Assembly: GCF_026625565.1 (NCBI RefSeq) | Contig: NZ_CP112998.1 | Coordinates: 7,290,501-7,354,500 of the forward strand | DNA: 64,000 nucleotides | Source of the DNA: Dyadobacter pollutisoli | Lineage (GTDB): Bacteria > Bacteroidota > Bacteroidia > Cytophagales > Spirosomataceae | Direction of reading: 5' to 3' | Shown: one piece after another, positions 8,700-17,348 of the stretch | How positions within the stretch are numbered: position 1 is the first letter of the stretch | Layout: each line of letters opens with the position of its first letter | Translations under genes and position numbers: made by a program | The notes under the pieces: model-generated | What the model saw: only the letters and a program-made list of their open reading frames with translations | Told to the model about the DNA's origin: nothing | Databases searched by the model: none

Positions 8700-11600
8700 A
8701 TGAGGAAGTACATTGCGATGTTATTTGTCGGGCTAATTGCCCTTGCCTGTGCAAAAAACAAAATGAGTTCGTCGGGCGGGAAGACAGGTGAAACGAAGGG
8801 GAGAAGGGCGGAAGTCTTGTTCCTGGGCCATAATAGCAAGCATCATGATTCCGGCAAATATGCACCCTGGCTTTCAGTGAAATTGTTCAAAAGCGGCATT
8901 AACATGTCGTACACCGTTGATCTGAATGAGCTGAACCCTGAAAACCTGAAAAAGTATGATGGACTTATCATTTATGCCAACCACGATTCATTATCGCCGA
9001 ACCAGGAAAGCGCTATGAAGGCCTTCGTGGAAGGAGGAAAAGGTTTGATCCCAATTCATTCAGCTTCCGGATGCTTTCGCAATTCGGCCTGGTACATTAA
9101 GACTATCGGCGGACAATTTGCTTCTCATAAAGCAGGCAGCTTTAAAAATTTAATACTAAAACCGGAACACCAGGTCATGGAAGGCATTACTGCCTTTCAG
9201 ACCTGGGATGAAACTTACGTGCACAAAAACCTGAACCCCGACAAAACCGTGCTTGGTGAGCGGGTGGAAGGTGACGTGCATGAACCCTACACCTGGGTGC
9301 GCAATGAAGGAAAAGGACGCGTTTTTTACACCGCTTATGGTCATGAAGACAGTACCTGGACCAACAATGGATTTTTGGACCTGGTAAGAAACGGGGTGCT
9401 ATGGGCGATGGGCGACCAGGTGAAAGCTGAAATTGCCGCATTGAAATTACCCAACGTGGACATTTACCAGTCGGACACTATTTCACATTATACCAAAAGG
9501 CATGTAGTACCCAAAATCCAGGAGTCACTGTCGCCAGCCGAATCCAATAAACTGACACAGGTCCCTGCCGATTTTGAAATCCAGCTTTTTGCAGCGGAGC
9601 CCGACATTACGAACCCTATCGCGATGTCCTGGGATGAGCGCGGGCGCCTCTGGGTGGTAGAGTCTGTGGATTATCCCAACACATTCAAGGAAACCGACGG
9701 TGCTGCGAATGATCGGATCAAGATTTGTGAAGATACCAATGGGGATGGCAAGGCCGATAAATTCACTGTTTTTGCCGATAAGCTGAACATTCCGACCAGT
9801 ATGGTTTTTTCAAATGGCGGGATTATTGTTTCGATGGCACCGGACTTTCTTTTTATGAAAGATACCAATGGCGACGACGTAGCCGATGTGCGCGAAGTGA
9901 TCATGACGGGCTGGGGTAAAAACGATACCCACGCCGGGCCGTCGAACCTGCAATATGGTTTCGACAACAAAATCTGGGGAGTACTGGGTTATTCAGGTTT
10001 TAATGGTACAATTAACGGTAAGAAATTCAATTTTTCGCAAGGTGTTTATCATTTCAAACCAGACGGAAAAGAGTTTGCGTTTCTTGGAAACAGCAGCAAT
10101 AATACCTGGGGACTTGGCGTGACGGAGGACAACAATGTGTTCCTTTCCACTGCAAATAACACCCATAGCGCATTCTATTCCATGCCGGGGCAATATTTGC
10201 AGCGCTCGCTTGGCGAAGATCAGCCTTCGATACAAGCCGTTCAAAAGATCGACGGACATTATGATGCGCATGCTGTGACACCTAATTTGCGCCAGGTGGA
10301 TGTGGTGGGAGGTTTTACTTCTGCTGCCGGACACCGTTTTTATACAGCGAGAAGTTTCCCAAAAGAGTACTGGAACCGCATAGCATTTGTATCCGAACCT
10401 ACAATTCGGTTGGTACACAAAGCCATTCTGGAACCGGATGGTGCGGGCTTTAAGGAAAAAGACGGCTGGAATTTTATGGCTAGTTCGGATGAATGGTTTG
10501 GTCCGGTACAAGCCGAAACCGGCCCCGATGGAGCTGTGTGGGTGGCGGATTGGTATAACTTCATTATTCAACACAATGTATTCGTTCCGGCGCAGTCTCC
10601 CGCAGAATTTATCATTCCATTCAAAGAGCAGCCGCACGGCCCGGGTAATGCATTCAGCAGCCCGATGCGTGACCTTAACCATGGCCGTGTTTACAGGGTT
10701 ATTTACAAAAACGGTAAGAAATCGCCAGCATTGAAATTATCAAAAGATGACTTACCGGGACTGGTGGCGGCATTGGAAAACGATAATATGTTTTGGCGCA
10801 TGACCGCTCAGCGACTTTTGGTAGAATCCAAAAAACTTTCGGTAGTACCGGATCTTTACAAAATCATCAACAATCAAAAAGTAGACGAGATCGGATTGAA
10901 CAGTCCTGCGGTTCACGCATTGTGGACATTGCACGGCCTGGGTGTACTCGACGGCTCGAACCCGGAAGCATTGCAGGTTGTAGGCAAAGCGCTCACGCAT
11001 CCTGCGGCCGGTGTTCGCAAAGCGGCAGCCAGTGTTTTACCAAAAAATGAACAGAGTTTTGAAATGCTGCAAAAAGCATTGACAGACCCAAGCCTGAACA
11101 CAAGGTTAGGTGTATTTGTGGCTTTGATGGAATTGCCATCGTCCGAAAAAGTAGGGGAGGCAGTCTACCAAGCTTCGCAGGATGAGCAAAATGCCAAAGA
11201 TCCCTGGTTATCCAAAGCTATCCTGGCGGCAGCCATCAAACATGAAAAAGGATTCCTGGCAGCTTCTCGGACACAGTCTTCGAAATCTGGATTCAGCCAG
11301 CAAATTGCACAGGCATTAGGCAAGGAAGTGTATCCGCTTGGCAGGAGAAATACATTACAATTCCCGCCGGATGTGACCGGCAAGGAAATCACGATCCGCG
11401 CTAGTGTTACCAAAGCGAAAGACAGAGCATTGCAAGGTTTTATCGCAGGGCAAGGTGGTAAGGACGGCGGTTACGCACTCTACATTCAGGATGGAAAAGT
11501 GATTATGGCTGTGAAACAGCATGGTACCGTGGGTCAGGCTGCAACTAGTGAGCCACTCCCTGAGAAATTCGACATAGTAGCCAAATTGGCGAAAGGCGGA

Positions 11601-12239
11601 GACATCAGCATTGAAATCGATGGAAAAGAGGCTGCAAAAGGTAAAGCACATATGTTGTTCGCCGCTCCGCTGAGCAACTCTGTACGTACCGGTGAGGATG
11701 TGGAAGGTGATGATAAAATAGGTTCCTATGAGGGCAGGTTTGGGTTTGTAGGTAATTTTCAAAAGGCCTCATTGGAACTGAATAAGCCTTCGGAAGGCAA
11801 TAATGTAGAAACTGCCTCTGCTCCGAAACCGACTTCATCCACTTCATTGGCATCGTCGAACGCTTTGGTGATTGAGCTGAAAGTTGAAAAGGAAATCATG
11901 CAGTACGACAAAAAACTGATTACGGTGAAAGCAGGGCAAAAAGTGGTGATCAACCTCGAAAACCCGGATGGTATGCAGCATAACCTTTTGATCATTAAAC
12001 CAGGTTCTTTGCCGAAGGTTGGAAAAGCAGCGGACGAGCTGCTGAGCAATCCAAAGGCTGCCGAAATGCAGTATGTACCCAAGATCGCCGAAGTACTTTA
12101 CTCCACTAAACTTGTGAACTCTGGTGAAACCGTGACTCTGGAATTTACAGTTCCCAATGAGCCGGGCGATTACCCCTACGTATGCACATTCCCTGGCCAC
12201 TGGCGCGGTATGAATGGCATTATGCGGGTTAGCAGGTGA
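8700..12239 (+). CDS. ThuA / PVC-type dehydrogenase propeller / HEAT / azurin fusion lipoprotein
   Basis: 1179 residues with a lipoprotein signal (LIALAC, Cys17). Order of domains: ThuA-like (about 38-240, with KGLIPIHSASGCF and GRVFYTAYGHE), a PVC-type membrane-bound dehydrogenase beta-propeller (about 285-660, AMSWDERGRLWVVES and NGDGKADKF), HEAT-like helices (about 680-870), a jelly-roll-like beta domain (about 890-1050) and a C-terminal azurin domain. The copper ligands His1094, Cys1162, His1167 and Met1171 are all present with azurin spacing (Cys+5 His, +4 Met). Likely role: oxidise or process a sugar in the periplasm and pass electrons to copper. The electron path is inferred. No CxxCH haem motif is present. 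Confidence 0.85.
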   Translation: MRKYIAMLFVGLIALACAKNKMSSSGGKTGETKGRRAEVLFLGHNSKHHDSGKYAPWLSVKLFKSGINMSYTVDLNELNPENLKKYDGLIIYANHDSLSPNQESAMKAFVEGGKGLIPIHSASGCFRNSAWYIKTIGGQFASHKAGSFKNLILKPEHQVMEGITAFQTWDETYVHKNLNPDKTVLGERVEGDVHEPYTWVRNEGKGRVFYTAYGHEDSTWTNNGFLDLVRNGVLWAMGDQVKAEIAALKLPNVDIYQSDTISHYTKRHVVPKIQESLSPAESNKLTQVPADFEIQLFAAEPDITNPIAMSWDERGRLWVVESVDYPNTFKETDGAANDRIKICEDTNGDGKADKFTVFADKLNIPTSMVFSNGGIIVSMAPDFLFMKDTNGDDVADVREVIMTGWGKNDTHAGPSNLQYGFDNKIWGVLGYSGFNGTINGKKFNFSQGVYHFKPDGKEFAFLGNSSNNTWGLGVTEDNNVFLSTANNTHSAFYSMPGQYLQRSLGEDQPSIQAVQKIDGHYDAHAVTPNLRQVDVVGGFTSAAGHRFYTARSFPKEYWNRIAFVSEPTIRLVHKAILEPDGAGFKEKDGWNFMASSDEWFGPVQAETGPDGAVWVADWYNFIIQHNVFVPAQSPAEFIIPFKEQPHGPGNAFSSPMRDLNHGRVYRVIYKNGKKSPALKLSKDDLPGLVAALENDNMFWRMTAQRLLVESKKLSVVPDLYKIINNQKVDEIGLNSPAVHALWTLHGLGVLDGSNPEALQVVGKALTHPAAGVRKAAASVLPKNEQSFEMLQKALTDPSLNTRLGVFVALMELPSSEKVGEAVYQASQDEQNAKDPWLSKAILAAAIKHEKGFLAASRTQSSKSGFSQQIAQALGKEVYPLGRRNTLQFPPDVTGKEITIRASVTKAKDRALQGFIAGQGGKDGGYALYIQDGKVIMAVKQHGTVGQAATSEPLPEKFDIVAKLAKGGDISIEIDGKEAAKGKAHMLFAAPLSNSVRTGEDVEGDDKIGSYEGRFGFVGNFQKASLELNKPSEGNNVETASAPKPTSSTSLASSNALVIELKVEKEIMQYDKKLITVKAGQKVVINLENPDGMQHNLLIIKPGSLPKVGKAADELLSNPKAAEMQYVPKIAEVLYSTKLVNSGETVTLEFTVPNEPGDYPYVCTFPGHWRGMNGIMRVSR

Positions 12240-12252
12240 GTTCATGAGTTTA

Positions 12253-12292
12253 GAGTTGATGAGTTAAAGTTCCGAAACCAACTCATCGACTC
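12253..12292 (+). repeat. Hairpin made of repeated GAGTT units
   Basis: GAGTTGATGAGTT (12253-12265) pairs with AACTCATCGACTC (12280-12292), 13 bp with one G-U on the plus strand. Two more GAGTT units precede it (from 12238), so the left side is a run of GAGTT at 7-9 base steps. It lies between the ThuA fusion and the second ThuA gene and may attenuate or protect the transcript. Confidence 0.5.
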
Positions 12293-12350
12293 AGAACCAG
12301 TAAATATTTCATTTCTATTTTATATAAAAGCTCATAACCTCACAAAAACT

Positions 12351-13073
12351 ATGTCCAAAGCCTTTCTCTCTTTCTTGATCGTCGCGGTACTGGGTCTTAC
12401 CGCGATGGCGGAGCCCGGTAGCACTGCTAAAAAGCCCATTCGTGTTCTGTTGGTTGGAGGAGGAGCTTCCCACGATTTTGATAAATGGTACAAACAGGAA
12501 GATGTCCAGACTTTGCAAAAAGGCGGCCTGGCAATGGTAGAATACACCAGTGACCCGACTACTATTCTGTCTAAACTGAAAGACATTGACGTGCTGCTTC
12601 TGGCAAATAACCAGCCAATCGCAGACGACGCGACCCGCAAGGCCATTTTTGCATTCGTGGATGCTGGAAAAGGCCTCGTGCTCGCACATCCTGCGCTTTG
12701 GTACAACTGGAAAGACTGGCCGGAATACAATCAAAAACTTGTTGGCGGGGGTTCAAAAGGACATGACAAATACGGTCCGTTTGATGTTACGATCACAAAA
12801 AAGCATCCGGTGACGAAGAATGTGCCGGAAACATTCCATTTGGATGATGAATTATATTACCAAATTCCTGACGAATCAGGATCGCCGATAGAAGTTTTGG
12901 CAACGGCAAAAGCGGCCACATCGGACAAAGTTTTCCCAAGCATTTTTATCGTAAAATATCCAAAAGGAAGAGTTCTAGGGATCGCACTTGGCCACGACGC
13001 CGCGTCACATACAATCGCACCCTACCAGACGATCCTGAGGAACGCCATCGTTTGGGCGGCAGGGGATCGTTAA
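12351..13073 (+). CDS. ThuA domain-containing secreted protein
   Basis: 240 residues. A signal peptide (about 1-21, ending AMA) is followed by a single ThuA domain with a class I glutamine-amidotransferase-like fold: VLLVGGGASHDF near the N-terminus, GKGLVLAHPALWYNW in the middle, PKGRVLGIALGHDAASH at the end. The ThuA family was named for trehalose/sucrose (3-keto-disaccharide) use in rhizobia; its exact reaction here is unknown. It shares this domain with the preceding fusion protein and precedes a Gfo/Idh/MocA oxidoreductase, the same association seen for thuA and thuB. Confidence 0.88.
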   Translation: MSKAFLSFLIVAVLGLTAMAEPGSTAKKPIRVLLVGGGASHDFDKWYKQEDVQTLQKGGLAMVEYTSDPTTILSKLKDIDVLLLANNQPIADDATRKAIFAFVDAGKGLVLAHPALWYNWKDWPEYNQKLVGGGSKGHDKYGPFDVTITKKHPVTKNVPETFHLDDELYYQIPDESGSPIEVLATAKAATSDKVFPSIFIVKYPKGRVLGIALGHDAASHTIAPYQTILRNAIVWAAGDR

Positions 13074-13145
13074 CCCAGGGCTTAAGCCCTGGGCTAGAGA
13101 CAGAAACAAAATCATTATCCATTAACCCCGGACTTCAGTCCGGGG
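13074..13145 (+). repeat. Pair of related GC-rich palindromes (REP-like)
   Basis: CCCAGGGCTTAAGCCCTGGG (13074-13093) is a perfect palindrome starting right after the ThuA stop. CCCCGGACTTCAGTCCGGGG (13126-13145) has the same design with compensatory changes (A:T to C:G, G:C to A:T) and the same TTAACCC left flank. They are two diverged copies of one element, of a kind common between Bacteroidota genes. Possible roles are transcript stabilisation or partial termination. Confidence 0.8.
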
Positions 13146-13162
13146 ACTAACAAAAAAACAAA

Positions 13163-14278
13163 ATGAGTCAGAAGCAAATCACAGTCGTAATCGTAGGTAT
13201 GGGTTTTGGAAAAGAATTTATCCCCATCTACCAAAGTCACCCGAACATCAAGGCCGTAGGGATTTGTACCCGCAGCAAGGAAACCCGTGATGAACTGACT
13301 GCCAAATTCAATCTGGACCCAAATCTGGTTTTCGAGCATTTTGAGGATGTTCCCAAAAGAGACGATGTAGACGCAATCCACGTCGTGACGCCCGTTCCCG
13401 AGCACGCGAAAATGACCCTAGCGTCACTGAATGCGGGAAAACACACTGCCTGTACCATTCCTATGGCGATGACGGTGGAAGATTGCACAGCCATTGTGGA
13501 AGCCAAGCGCCGCGCCAATAAAGTGTACATGATGATGGAAACCGCGTTGTACACGCGTGAGTTTTTATACGGATTGAAATTGGCAGAAACCGGTGAATTG
13601 GGCCGAATTCAGTTCGTTCGTGGCTCGCACATTCAGGATATGAGCATGGAAGGCTGGGGCGAATACTGGAAAGGTTACCCGCCCATGCTGAATGGAACGC
13701 ACGCCATTTCCCCGCTTTTAAAAATCAATAATACCATTGCGGAAACTGTGGTATGTCACGGATCAGGCAGGTTGAGTGAAGACCTGGCGAGTCGCTATGG
13801 TTCACCATTTGCGGTAGAAACAGCCACATTTACATTGAAAAACACAGACGTGGTCGCAGAAGCAACACGTTCATTGTTTGATGTGGTGCGCCAGTATCGT
13901 GAAAGTTATGATGTGTATGGTACCAAGATGTCATTCGAATGGGAGCAGTTGCAGGATGAAAGTCACATCATTTTTGACGGTGGTGAAAATGCAAAACGCA
14001 TTGATGTGCCTGACACGGACGAATTACTGATCGAGCCGATCAAACATTTCACTAAACGTGAAAAAATCGACGACCCTAATCACGTTTCTTTCTTGCAGGG
14101 AGCAGGCCACGGCGGTTCACATCCACATTTGGTACAGGAATTCGTAGCTGCGATCATTGAAGGCAGAGATTCGGCAGTGGACGCTGCGCTCGCGGCGAAC
14201 TACACATGTGCCGGTATATGCGCACACGAGTCAGCCATGAAAGGCGGTATTCGTGTGAATGTTCCAAGTTTTGAATAA
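13163..14278 (+). CDS. Gfo/Idh/MocA family oxidoreductase (ThuB-like, cytosolic)
   Basis: 371 residues without a signal peptide. The N-terminal Rossmann fold binds NAD(P) (VIVGMGFGKEF, then CTRS after strand 2) and the C-terminal alpha/beta domain should hold the sugar. Members oxidise or reduce sugars, often at C3. The usual EKP motif after strand 5 is replaced by CTIPMAMT; the lysine that normally helps catalysis is absent. The gene follows a ThuA gene and precedes an epimerase-like isomerase, which fits a keto-sugar pathway. It could also be a binding or isomerising member of the family. Confidence 0.88.
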   Translation: MSQKQITVVIVGMGFGKEFIPIYQSHPNIKAVGICTRSKETRDELTAKFNLDPNLVFEHFEDVPKRDDVDAIHVVTPVPEHAKMTLASLNAGKHTACTIPMAMTVEDCTAIVEAKRRANKVYMMMETALYTREFLYGLKLAETGELGRIQFVRGSHIQDMSMEGWGEYWKGYPPMLNGTHAISPLLKINNTIAETVVCHGSGRLSEDLASRYGSPFAVETATFTLKNTDVVAEATRSLFDVVRQYRESYDVYGTKMSFEWEQLQDESHIIFDGGENAKRIDVPDTDELLIEPIKHFTKREKIDDPNHVSFLQGAGHGGSHPHLVQEFVAAIIEGRDSAVDAALAANYTCAGICAHESAMKGGIRVNVPSFE

Positions 14279-14281
14279 ATG

Positions 14282-14361
14282 GACTTGGTAGGTTTTTTTC
14301 AAACCTGCCAAGTCTTGTTAAATAGGAAGACTTGGTAAGTTTGAAAAAAACTTGCCAAGTC
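14282..14361 (+). repeat. Two inverted related hairpins
   Basis: GACTTGGTAGGTTT/AAACCTGCCAAGTC (14282-14314) and GACTTGGTAAGTTT/AAACTTGCCAAGTC (14329-14361) are two copies of one stem-loop, with a compensatory G:C to A:T change. Both have a T-G pair at position 8, which is a wobble only on plus-strand RNA. They fill the gap between the oxidoreductase and isomerase genes. Confidence 0.75.
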
Positions 14362-14383
14362 CAAACAACCTCAAATCAGCATC

Positions 14384-15238
14384 ATGCTATTCGGAGCAAG
14401 CACCTTTATATGGGTCTCACCGTTTTCCACGGCGAACATTGACCTTCTTACCAAGGTAAAGAACATGGGCTATGACATTATCGAAATAGCCGTTGAAGAC
14501 ACCAGTATCATTGACTGGACATTAATCAAAGACATTGCCCGTGACCTGGACCTGAAAATTACCATTAGTGGTGCTTTTGGAGCGGAAAGGGACATTTCCA
14601 GTATTGAACCGCAGTACCGTCAACTGGGAAAGCAGTACATTATCGATTGTATCAAAATTGCACAGAATGTCGGTAGTCCCATTTTTGGCGGACCGGTTTA
14701 TTCGGCGGTCGGCAAGACGCGCATTGTTTCGGAAGAGCAAAAAAAGCAGGAGCGTGATTGGTGTGTGGAAACATTAATTGAGATCGGTCAGATCGCGGGA
14801 GATTATGGTGTAGTAGTAGGTTTGGAGCCGCTTAATCGCTTCGAAACCGATATGATTAATACGGTCGATCAGGCACTGTCCATTGTCAATGAGGTTTCGA
14901 GTCCTAATCTTAAAATTGTCCTGGATACTTTTCATTCCAATATCGAAGAAAAAGACATTCCGACTTCCATAAGGAAAATCGGGAAGGATTTGCTTTGTCA
15001 TGTACAAGGCAATGAAAGTGACCGCGGTACGCCCGGCACCGGGCATTTGGAATGGGAAGGAATCCGTGAGGCGTTGACTGAAATTGAGTATGAGGGGGCC
15101 GTTGTCATTGAAACTTTCGGGCAGCCATCCAAGGAACTGGCGAGAGCAGCTTGCATTTGGCGGCCACTCGCCAATAGTGCCGATGAGCTGGCAACCGAAG
15201 GACTTGCTTTTTACAGGAAAATGTTCTCACCATGCTGA
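14384..15238 (+). CDS. Sugar isomerase/epimerase, D-tagatose/D-psicose 3-epimerase type
   Basis: 284 residues, cytosolic TIM-barrel of the xylose isomerase-like superfamily. The metal and catalytic residues of ketose 3-epimerases are all in place: Glu148 (GLEPLNRFETD), Asp181 with His184 (VLDTFH), His206 (CHVQGNESDRGTPGTG) and Glu243 (VVIETFG), with almost the same spacing as in the Pseudomonas cichorii enzyme. It would move hydroxyl configuration at C3 of a ketose, or act on a 3-keto sugar supplied by the neighbouring oxidoreductase. Its end overlaps the next gene, so the two are translated together. Confidence 0.88.
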   Translation: MLFGASTFIWVSPFSTANIDLLTKVKNMGYDIIEIAVEDTSIIDWTLIKDIARDLDLKITISGAFGAERDISSIEPQYRQLGKQYIIDCIKIAQNVGSPIFGGPVYSAVGKTRIVSEEQKKQERDWCVETLIEIGQIAGDYGVVVGLEPLNRFETDMINTVDQALSIVNEVSSPNLKIVLDTFHSNIEEKDIPTSIRKIGKDLLCHVQGNESDRGTPGTGHLEWEGIREALTEIEYEGAVVIETFGQPSKELARAACIWRPLANSADELATEGLAFYRKMFSPC

Positions 15239-17325
15239 TATTGAAAGAGATGCGTCAAATTGTTATTCTTGTCTTATGCGTGCTACCCACATGGCTTCAA
15301 GCGCAGGTACCTGTGGATTTGAAAGGATTTGATAAGAAAAAAGGGGCTCAGGCCACTGTTGACGGGGATAAGCTGCTGGTGGAATGGCCGGCTGGGAAAT
15401 CAGAATCGGGGCGCGTCACTATTGACTTGAATAAAAGTCAGCCGCTGATCAGTAGCCTTCAAATCGGGGCAAATGCTAAATTCAAAACCATAGCCGATCA
15501 CCTCGATCCGGCTATTATTTTGACCGTTGGGAAAAGAGATCTCGTTTCGCAAAACGGCTGGAATATTTTCTTTGATAAAACAGCTTATTTGCCCCACAAC
15601 AGCTATCCGGTTACGCTGGATAAAAGTGCCGTGAAGGTGGTAACATCTGGTTCTCAAACCGAGATCATTGTTTCGGGCGCTACTGCAGGATCATTTACAG
15701 GATCAATTAACCTTACCCTTTATAACGGCAGCCCGCTGATGAATGTAGCTGCTGTTATGTCGACCATGGTCGATTCATTGGCTGTAATTTATGATGCAGG
15801 GTTGGTTAGCAAACAAACGCCCTGGGAAAAGCTATTCTGGTCGGACACTGAGAATTACATCCGTAATGCAAAGGTTTCCAAAATGGATACTGTTGAAATG
15901 ATGGCTGTGAAATACCGGACCATTATCGGGCAGAGCAAGGAAGCGAGTCTGGCAGTTTTTCCTGCGCCACATCAGTACTTTTATCCGTTGGATAATTGCT
16001 ACAACCTGGAACACATCTGGTACGGGCAAAATTACAGGAACCTAGTTCCCGGTTTTGGAATAGGAATCCGTCATGATTTGCTGGGTGACCGGCGGTGGGT
16101 ACCGTGGTTCAATGCGCCTCCCAACACGCAGCAGCGCTATAATTTCTTCTGTTTGCTAAGCAGTGAAAAGGACGGAAAAGTGCTGGAAAAGGTAAAGGAA
16201 TTTACTCATAATGATACCTACGAGCCGCTGCCGGGTTATTACACGATGTCGAGCCACTTTCATCAGGAGCATGTTGATGATGTTTTGACCAAAAAACCAT
16301 TGCCTGAAATGCCCGGCTTTGTAAAGGCCTTTCGCAATACGGGCATTAACATTGTGCATTTGGCTGAGTTTCATGGCCCGGGTAGTCCGCGTGGTCCTGA
16401 GGCTAAGCGCTGGCCGGAGCTAAAAACCATGTTCAGTGAATGTGCCAGGCTTTCGGGTGGGAATTTTTTGCTGTTACCGGGAGAGGAACCTAATAATTTC
16501 TTAGGCGGACATTGGATGAATATTTTTCCAAAACCCGTGTACTGGCTGATGTCCCGTGAAAAAGACCAGCCTTTTGTGGAGGAAACGAAGGAGTATGGTA
16601 AGGTCTATCGCATTGGGAATAAAGAAGAAATGCTGAAACTGCTGGAACTGGAAAATGGCTTGGCCTGGACGGCACATGCCAGAACCAAGGGCTCCACCGG
16701 GTTTCCTGACAAATATAAAGATGAAGCATTCTACAAATCAGACCGATTTCTGGGGGCAGCGTGGAAAGCCATGCCGGCGGATCTTTCTCAACCTAAATTA
16801 GGCAAGCGTGTGCTGGATTTAATGGACGATATGGCGAATTGGGGTCAGAAAAAGTACGTGATCGCCGAGGCTGACTTGTTTCGCATTGAACCCAACTATG
16901 AGCTGTACGGACATTTGAATGTCAATTATTTACAGTTGGACGAGCTACCACGATTCGAAGAAGGCTGGCAGCCAATACTGGATGTAATGCGGAAAGGCAA
17001 ATTTTTCGTTTCCACCGGTGAGGTACTGTTACCTTCATTTAAAGTGAATAATGCTGGGGCAGGTGAGGTAACCAAAGTGGATGCGAAGGGTAATGTGGAT
17101 ATCAATTTGAATGTAAAATGGACATTCCCGCTGAACCGGGCTGAAATTATTTCGGGTGATGGTAAAGAGATTTTTCATGATGTGATCAATCTGAATGATA
17201 CTGAAGCTTTCGGTCAAAAGGATTTCAGGTTTACGCAAAATTTAAAAAATAGAAAATGGGTGCGGATTGAAGTGTGGGACGTGGCTTCCAATGGCGCATT
17301 TACCCAGATTGTCTGGCTCGAATAA
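15232..17325 (+). CDS. Secreted PHP-like (CehA/McbA-like) metallohydrolase candidate
   Basis: 697 residues. A signal peptide (VILVLCVLPTWLQAQ) follows the start. The start overlaps the previous gene by 7 bases; an alternative Met at 15250 would shorten the signal region. The first 330 residues look like beta domains. The second half holds motifs in the order of a PHP metallohydrolase: SHFHQEHVDD, HLAEFHG, LLPGEEPNN, GGHWMNIFP and WTAHARTKGS, the last like the usual AHP strand. The assignment is a remote resemblance seen by eye. Substrate is unknown; the operon suggests a sugar ester or glycoside. Confidence 0.6.
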   Translation: MLILKEMRQIVILVLCVLPTWLQAQVPVDLKGFDKKKGAQATVDGDKLLVEWPAGKSESGRVTIDLNKSQPLISSLQIGANAKFKTIADHLDPAIILTVGKRDLVSQNGWNIFFDKTAYLPHNSYPVTLDKSAVKVVTSGSQTEIIVSGATAGSFTGSINLTLYNGSPLMNVAAVMSTMVDSLAVIYDAGLVSKQTPWEKLFWSDTENYIRNAKVSKMDTVEMMAVKYRTIIGQSKEASLAVFPAPHQYFYPLDNCYNLEHIWYGQNYRNLVPGFGIGIRHDLLGDRRWVPWFNAPPNTQQRYNFFCLLSSEKDGKVLEKVKEFTHNDTYEPLPGYYTMSSHFHQEHVDDVLTKKPLPEMPGFVKAFRNTGINIVHLAEFHGPGSPRGPEAKRWPELKTMFSECARLSGGNFLLLPGEEPNNFLGGHWMNIFPKPVYWLMSREKDQPFVEETKEYGKVYRIGNKEEMLKLLELENGLAWTAHARTKGSTGFPDKYKDEAFYKSDRFLGAAWKAMPADLSQPKLGKRVLDLMDDMANWGQKKYVIAEADLFRIEPNYELYGHLNVNYLQLDELPRFEEGWQPILDVMRKGKFFVSTGEVLLPSFKVNNAGAGEVTKVDAKGNVDINLNVKWTFPLNRAEIISGDGKEIFHDVINLNDTEAFGQKDFRFTQNLKNRKWVRIEVWDVASNGAFTQIVWLE

Positions 17326-17348
17326 TGATGTTTAAAAACTAAACTCCT

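Noticed and set aside
9993..10682. 229-codon minus-strand frame in the ThuA/azurin fusion gene
   Set aside because: Shadow of a well-supported propeller domain.
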